Source of the DNA: Bactericera cockerelli | Lineage: Eukaryota; Arthropoda; Insecta; Hemiptera; Triozidae | Reading direction: 5' to 3' | NCBI GenBank assembly: GCA_024516035.1 | Contig: CM044963.1 | Location: 18,208,344-18,272,343 of the forward strand | DNA: 64,000 nt | Part shown: positions 62,605-64,000 of the stretch, one piece after another | How the letters are laid out: each line of letters begins with the position of its first letter | How positions within the stretch are numbered: position 1 is the stretch's first letter | The notes under the pieces: model-generated | Seen by the model: the letters and a program-made list of their open reading frames with translations, nothing else | Told to the model about the DNA's origin: nothing | The model's database searches: none | Made by a program: the position numbers and the translations under genes

Positions 62605-63209
62605 TATGCCTGTGGTCAGTAGAAGTATTCTTTGCGTTTGTAATTAAATTATTTGTAAATAGTTGTCGGAAGAGCAACTTAGAGGCTGTTTTTTTTTGTA
62701 AAATGTAAATAAAAGGAAGTTTACCCTTTTGAAAGCCCACCCTGATTCTTTTTTATTTACGTTAATTAATTTGCATCTCCTCGCATCCTTTCTCATTTAC
62801 GATTTTTTTCCATTCTCCTTTTAATGTAAAAAATGTTAATTAAAAAAGAACAGAAATGCTTTCAGAATAGAAATGGAAAAATAAAGCTTTTAAAAGAGAG
62901 AAAGAGAAAGAGAGAAAAAATCCTGTTAAAAAAATGTTTTTTCAAGTCGCTACAAAAAAGTAACTTACCTAATGCCTGCTTATGAAAAGTAATATTTATT
63001 TAATTTTTTGTTAATTAATTAAGTGGCCACTTAATATTCTTTTCTATTATTTTTACACCTTGCAAAAACAATTTAGACTCACTGAAGTGGCCCATCTCTT
63101 GATAGTGGGTCGAATCGACCGAACTGCAAATTTCACTCTGTAAAAAACCCATGGAGCACTAAGCAAAGGAGAACTCGTGATGCCTCACCTGAAATCTTAT
63201 TACCTTGTT
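62605..63209. other. No recognisable gene
   Basis: AT-rich. Confidence 0.45.
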
Positions 63210-63380
63210 TTATTATTGTCACACTTTTATATGTCTAAGATTCAAATTTTTGTGACTTACTTTTTCCCGACTCGTCTATTTCATAGACGCCATCAAGGGA
63301 ACGCTATCGAAACTCGAGTCGGGAAAAAAATAAGTCACCGAAATTTAAATATTAGACATATGAAAGTGTTACAATAATAA
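63210..63380. mobile_element. 171-bp hairpin MITE
   Basis: Arms 63210-63274 and 63315-63380 are inverted copies (TTATTATTGTCACACTTTTA left; TTATTATTGTAACACTTTCA on the minus strand right), meeting at CCCGACTCG/CGAGTCGGG around a 40-nt loop. The loop still contains short inverted matches. No target duplication resolved; the frame 63177-63377 is incidental. Confidence 0.8.
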
Positions 63381-63640
63381 ATCCACATTAGAATGTTTAA
63401 TATAAACATCATGATCAAAAAAACCTTATTACCTGCAAAAGCATGTAAAGAAGAAGAACCAGTTTGTTCTTCTTGAGATTTCATCTGTTTTCCAACAATC
63501 TAAAATGGTTGATTGTATGAGATACATATTCATTGCTAATGAGATACATATTTATGGAACCATGTATGAATATTTGTGTGCAAACCATATTAATTTATGC
63601 CTCTGGCTTTGCTGACTCATTTTGAAGTTCCTCTAGCTCT
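63381..63640. other. No recognisable gene
   Basis: AT-rich. The short phrase GAGATACATATT occurs twice (63519 and 63540). Confidence 0.45.
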
Positions 63641-63649
63641 TCTGGTCCA

Positions 63650-64000
63650 ATTAGATTTGCGTATATGCTGACTGATCTGTAGACTTGCTTCAAGTTGACT
63701 CATCATCCTTTGGCGCTAGTTATTCAGAGTTATTCTGACTTGGATGGAAATGTGCTGATTCAACTTGAACTGATTCGAATTATGCTGACTGATATTTTGA
63801 CTTGGCTCTCGTTGTTCCGACTCATTCTGATCTGACATTACCTATGCTGATAGATATCTGGACATGTCTCTAATTGTTAATTCCCAGTTTTATCTTCTTC
63901 TAAGCTATTCAGACAAATCTCGAATGTTCTGATTCAAATTGATGACTCATTCTGATTAGTATGCTGATAGATCCCTAAACTTGGCTCTATTTGTTATTAT
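63650..64000. repeat. Degenerate tandem repeat running off the window
   Basis: TATGCTGACTGAT / TATGCTGATAGAT with GACTTG..CTC and GACTCATTCTGAT recur near 63664, 63784, 63847 and 63960, about 60-120 bp apart, with heavy drift. Confidence 0.6.

Overview
This is eukaryotic, repeat-saturated intergenic DNA, most likely from an arthropod and probably an insect. The signs are tRNA- and 5S-rRNA-headed SINEs in many copies, a Ty3/gypsy LTR retrotransposon, piggyBac and other TIR elements, very abundant (GA)n/(CT)n tracts, and no bacterial-style gene packing. A hemipteran is a guess from the general flavour of the repeats only. I found no host protein-coding gene or exon that I can defend. Most long open frames are readings through (CT)n tracts (Ser/Leu/Phe-rich), through tandem repeats with periods divisible by three, or opposite the retrotransposon.

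The largest structure is a 6.2-kb gypsy-type element on the minus strand (4799-11015). It has two 402-bp TG...CA LTRs that differ at three positions I could see and a 4-bp ATAT target duplication. Gag is split over three open frames, with a CCHC knuckle. Pol has protease and reverse transcriptase, then jumps in frame from the start of RNase H to the end of integrase, so most of RNase H and the integrase core are missing.

Layout. 0-4.8 kb: GA tract, SINEs, a dispersed 'P' element carrying a perfectly phased 45-bp minisatellite, and a 394-bp TIR element. 4.8-11.0 kb: the LTR element. 11-16 kb: SINE fragments, a 470-bp GA tract, tRNA-like heads, and a P copy with a 327-bp insert flanked by TTAA. 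16.8-18.6 kb: a 15-unit minisatellite built around (CT)n. 18.6-30 kb: CT/GA tracts, SINEs, a 67-bp tandem array, a P copy, and piggyBac- and hAT-like MITEs. 30.4 kb: the 3' coding end of a non-LTR retrotransposon. 33.5-34.9 kb: a foldback element whose arms are arrays of a 20-bp palindrome. 37.2-38.9 kb: a 1.66-kb inverted repeat with 705-bp arms. 38.9-43 kb: tRNA- and 5S-headed SINEs sharing one body, two copies of dispersed element 'Q', and a 130-bp tandem array. 45.4-45.9 kb: a decayed, acidic, repeat-coding-like block. 49.3-50.4 kb: a broken piggyBac transposon. 51-64 kb: SINEs, nested insertions with clean target duplications, another P and Q copy, an 11-unit 31-bp minisatellite, a 171-bp hairpin MITE, and degenerate tandem sequence at the right edge.

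Nothing here works as a pathway. The story is one of retroposition (SINE families A to F, LINE 3' tails with a base-paired 3' hairpin, the LTR element), cut-and-paste TIR elements, nesting, and tandem-repeat expansion. Dispersed-family names (A, B, C, D, E, F, P, Q, R, T, U) are local labels for this window only.
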